Origin: Bacteroidales bacterium
Lineage (GTDB): Bacteria > Bacteroidota > Bacteroidia > Bacteroidales > WCHB1-69
DNA length: 7,915 nt
Direction: 5' to 3'
Assembly: GCA_012838875.1 (NCBI GenBank)
Contig: DUOL01000096.1
Span: 1 to 7,915, forward strand
Of the stretch, positions 6,203-7,915 are shown one piece after another. Below the pieces are notes generated by a model, which was not told the origin of the DNA, ran no database searches, and saw nothing but the letters and a program-made list of their open reading frames with translations. Within the stretch, counting starts at the first letter, position 1. Every line of letters begins with the position of its first letter. The translations under genes and the position numbers were made by a program.

Positions 6203-7673
6203 CTCCCGAATCTAAAATTATTCACTAATCACTAATTTCTTAGTTATATTGTGATTCTTATTTCGAATATTAATCAGATAAATGCCACTCTTTAAATGGT
6301 TCACATTTATTGCTTGTTCGGAGGAGATAGTTTGTTTTAGTACTAATTTTCCGGAAATATCATAAATTGCCAATTGACTTTTTTCGGTAATTCCGCTAAT
6401 AAACACTCTATCTTGTGCGGGATTGGGATAAATCAAAACAGTCGGATTCTTCGTCTCTTTAATTGCTACAGATTCTTCTTTACAAATATAATGAATATTG
6501 AAGATTGCTCCGCCTAAATCAAACATTTCGTATCCCGACCGCATATTATTATAGTATAAATCAACATGACCCGAATAAGAGTGTTCCCAACCATTTATAT
6601 TTGTATTCCACGCAAAAGATTCAATGAGCGTAGCATTATCATTCTCATCATACGTCCATACTAATTTAGGATTCCAGCTATCAACTTCCCATGTTTGCTC
6701 TTGGTGATTATAGCTTTCTCTCACCGCCGAAGTTCTATTATTGTTTTCATCATAGGTATAAGTCATTCTTCCATTCCACGAAGCATAAATATAATCCATA
6801 CTATCTTCATCCCACACGTAGTCTGTCCAACGAGTCATATTATTATTATCGTCGTATAAATAGACGATAGAATCTCTTCGTTCCCAGGTGTTCTCCCCCA
6901 CACGTCTGGTAGTTATTTGTGCCTGTAAGTTCCCATTTGGATAATAAATATAACGATAGAGATATACTGACGTAGTTGGGGGAGTATAATAATAATAGGT
7001 ATACGTAACCGTATCATAGAGAATATTAAAATTTTCATCATACAAATAAAAATGTTGAGAGCCATCCATCTGCATCCACGTTTGAGCCTCTATATGCCAA
7101 GTATGAAACATAGAGGAAGTCATATCACTCTGTTCGTTGTATGTATAAATATACAGATAAGAATTGCTAAACTCCCCTAATGAATCGGCTGTTTCATAAA
7201 GGTACTCAGTAATATTACCTAATGTATCATAAAGGTATGAATAACGTGAAGAGGGGAAAAAATTATCAGTACTGTCATCATCATTATTAAAAAATTGCGT
7301 TATTGTTTCTAATAGCCCTAACTCATTATAGGTAAAGGTGTATAAAATTTCACCCGGATTGTCAAACGCTTGTTCCGTTTCGTCCCACCATGATATAGTT
7401 TCAGACGTTTTCTGCAAAGCATCGTTATAGGTCGCAATGGCTCTGCTTTCCGGCGCTAATAAAATAGAGTCTTCAGTTTGGTAAAGAATAGTATGCGCTA
7501 TAATTGTATCAGGTTCACACCAAATACCTCTCCCTTGACCAAATAGTTGAAAAGGGATATTTACCATTAAAAAAGAGATGGTAATTATTAAAGTGTAAAT
7601 ATTTTTTTTCATGGCTTTCAATTTTAAATTCACAATTATTTACTATTTATAAAACAAAAGTATATAAAATTTT
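6203..7673 (-). repeat. Tandem gene duplication, unit B
   Basis: This is the second copy of the duplicated unit 4739-6192, in direct orientation. It includes 15 bases past the copy B stop codon and about 60 bases upstream of its ATG, ending within the 19-base block 7655-7673. Beyond that block the sequences no longer match: the copy A side runs into the 3' flank of copy B, whereas this side continues into unique DNA toward the GC-rich repeat. Confidence 0.85.
6218..7612 (-). CDS. Secreted T9SS cargo protein with YD-like repeats (copy B)
   Basis: This 464-residue paralogue of the neighbouring gene has the same plan: signal peptide (residues 1-26, ending LFGQ), about nine YxYDxNxN-type units (near residues 93, 126, 156, 189, 223, 251, 285, 319 and 352) and a type A T9SS sorting domain (about 393-464) with YPNPAQDRVF, YDISGKLVL and KSGIYLINIR. 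Signal peptide, sorting domain and the scaffold motifs YLYDDNNNMTRWT, ASWNGR, TYDENNNRTSAVRE and WNPKLVWTYD are almost identical to copy A; segments between them differ in sequence and slightly in length. A Tyr-rich insert (TYTYYYYTPP, 202-211) is specific to this copy. Cys32 and Cys377 are kept in both proteins. The start is the ATG at 7612, whose surroundings (TTGAAAGC before ATGAAAAAG) match copy A; an in-frame GTG lies seven codons upstream. Function unknown; a surface or extracellular structural or adhesive role is a guess. Confidence 0.88.
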   Translation of the reverse strand: MKKNIYTLIITISFLMVNIPFQLFGQGRGIWCEPDTIIAHTILYQTEDSILLAPESRAIATYNDALQKTSETISWWDETEQAFDNPGEILYTFTYNELGLLETITQFFNNDDDSTDNFFPSSRYSYLYDTLGNITEYLYETADSLGEFSNSYLYIYTYNEQSDMTSSMFHTWHIEAQTWMQMDGSQHFYLYDENFNILYDTVTYTYYYYTPPTTSVYLYRYIYYPNGNLQAQITTRRVGENTWERRDSIVYLYDDNNNMTRWTDYVWDEDSMDYIYASWNGRMTYTYDENNNRTSAVRESYNHQEQTWEVDSWNPKLVWTYDENDNATLIESFAWNTNINGWEHSYSGHVDLYYNNMRSGYEMFDLGGAIFNIHYICKEESVAIKETKNPTVLIYPNPAQDRVFISGITEKSQLAIYDISGKLVLKQTISSEQAINVNHLKSGIYLINIRNKNHNITKKLVISE

Positions 7674-7683
7674 CAATATCAAA
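7655..7683 (-). promoter_or_regulatory. Promoter of T9SS gene copy B
   Basis: On the minus strand TTTG (7683-7680) is followed after 17 bases by TACTTTTG (7662-7655), fitting the Bacteroidota TTTG / TAnnTTTG promoter. The -7 element lies about 42 bases upstream of the ATG at 7612. Unlike the copy A promoter, both halves are present, so this may be the original promoter driving both genes. Confidence 0.6.
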
Positions 7684-7753
7684 CACATACTCACAGATTA
7701 ATCAATTTAAATTTTTAGTAAGTTATTGATAATCAAATTAATATTTTTCTTTT
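7684..7753. other. AT-rich intergenic spacer without recognised feature
   Basis: Together with the promoter and the repeat on either side it makes up a gene-free stretch of about 300 bases (7613-7915). This part is strongly AT-rich. I see no start codon with a convincing reading frame, no RNA gene and no stable hairpin in it. Confidence 0.6.
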
Positions 7754-7915
7754 GGGCGTGCCCCCTCGCTACGCTCGGGGTCGGTCTACGCCTCCAAGTC
7801 CGCAGGAAGGAGCTATGAATAGCATAGTCGAAAAAGGAGCTTCTAAAGGCGCTCTTTTTCTCCTTGCTCTTCAAAGCTCCTTCCTTTGCGGGCTATACGG
7901 CTGCGCCCTCACGCA
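7754..7915 (+). repeat. GC-rich interspersed palindromic repeat, right copy
   Basis: This is the inverted counterpart of 1-101. It begins with the 34-base block 7754-7787 (GGGCGTGCCC at its start) that is perfectly shared with the left copy. It is strongly structured: CCGCA plus GGAAGGAGCT (7805-7814) pairs with AGCTCCTTCC (7875-7884) plus TGCGG, and inside that GAAAAAGGAGC (7830-7840) pairs with GCTCTTTTTC (7851-7860) with one bulge. The end GGGCTATACGG...CCCTCACGCA resembles what I recall from dispersed Bacteroidota repeats. It may run past the window end. There is no coding potential I trust. Possible roles, none shown here, are transcript-end protection, termination or target of a REP-type transposase. 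Confidence 0.8.

Noticed and set aside
4754..7612. RHS/YD-repeat polymorphic toxins with immunity genes
   Set aside because: There is no RHS core motif, no variable C-terminal toxin domain and no immunity gene; both proteins end in intact T9SS sorting domains.
6218..7612. Lipoprotein signal using Cys32
   Set aside because: The cysteine lies about six residues past the likely signal peptidase I site and is preceded by RGIW, which is not a lipobox.
1..7915. Composite transposon or genomic island bounded by terminal inverted repeats
   Set aside because: No transposase or integrase gene is present, the enclosed genes are mostly core metabolism, and the repeats diverge internally like dispersed REP elements instead of matching end to end.
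1..7915. CRISPR array, tRNA, rRNA or riboswitch
   Set aside because: No regularly spaced direct repeats, no tRNA cloverleaf and no recognised riboswitch core was seen on either strand by eye.

Overview
The window looks like chromosomal DNA of a Bacteroidota bacterium. Three things point there: two secreted proteins carry a type A C-terminal sorting domain of the type IX secretion system (T9SS), which is restricted to that phylum and close relatives; several intergenic regions carry the Bacteroidota -7 promoter element TAnnTTTG, one with a well-placed -33 TTTG; and AT-rich leaders without a clear Shine-Dalgarno sequence precede the starts.

Layout from left to right. Positions 1-101 hold part of a GC-rich, hairpin-forming intergenic repeat, and 102-166 a short spacer with a possible hairpin. 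On the minus strand follow pckA (ATP-type phosphoenolpyruvate carboxykinase, 167-1789) and, upstream of it, sufS (cysteine desulfurase, 1909-3111). A 128-base divergent promoter region separates sufS from hutH (histidine ammonia-lyase, plus strand, 3240-4730). hutH converges, with only 23 bases between stops, on two tandem paralogous minus-strand genes (4754-6133 and 6218-7612) for secreted, repeat-rich T9SS cargo proteins. From 7613 to the end there is a promoter region and then a second, inverted copy of the GC-rich repeat (7754-7915).

The three enzyme genes are complete, keep all the catalytic motifs I could check, and are housekeeping or catabolic. They do not form an obvious pathway: PEPCK links C3 and C4 metabolism, SufS supplies sulfur for Fe-S clusters, and HutH starts histidine breakdown. 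Each appears to be its own transcription unit, with no hutU/hutI, sufBCD or sufE beside it.

The least described part is the duplicated T9SS pair. Each protein has a signal peptide, about nine degenerate YD-like units at roughly 27-35 residue spacing, and a sorting tail. The DNA duplication has visible edges, just beyond the stop codons on one side and between the -7 and -33 promoter positions on the other. The flanking inverted repeats look like a dispersed REP-type element rather than ends of a transposon. I see no transposase, CRISPR array, RNA gene, phage gene or obvious defence system in the window.
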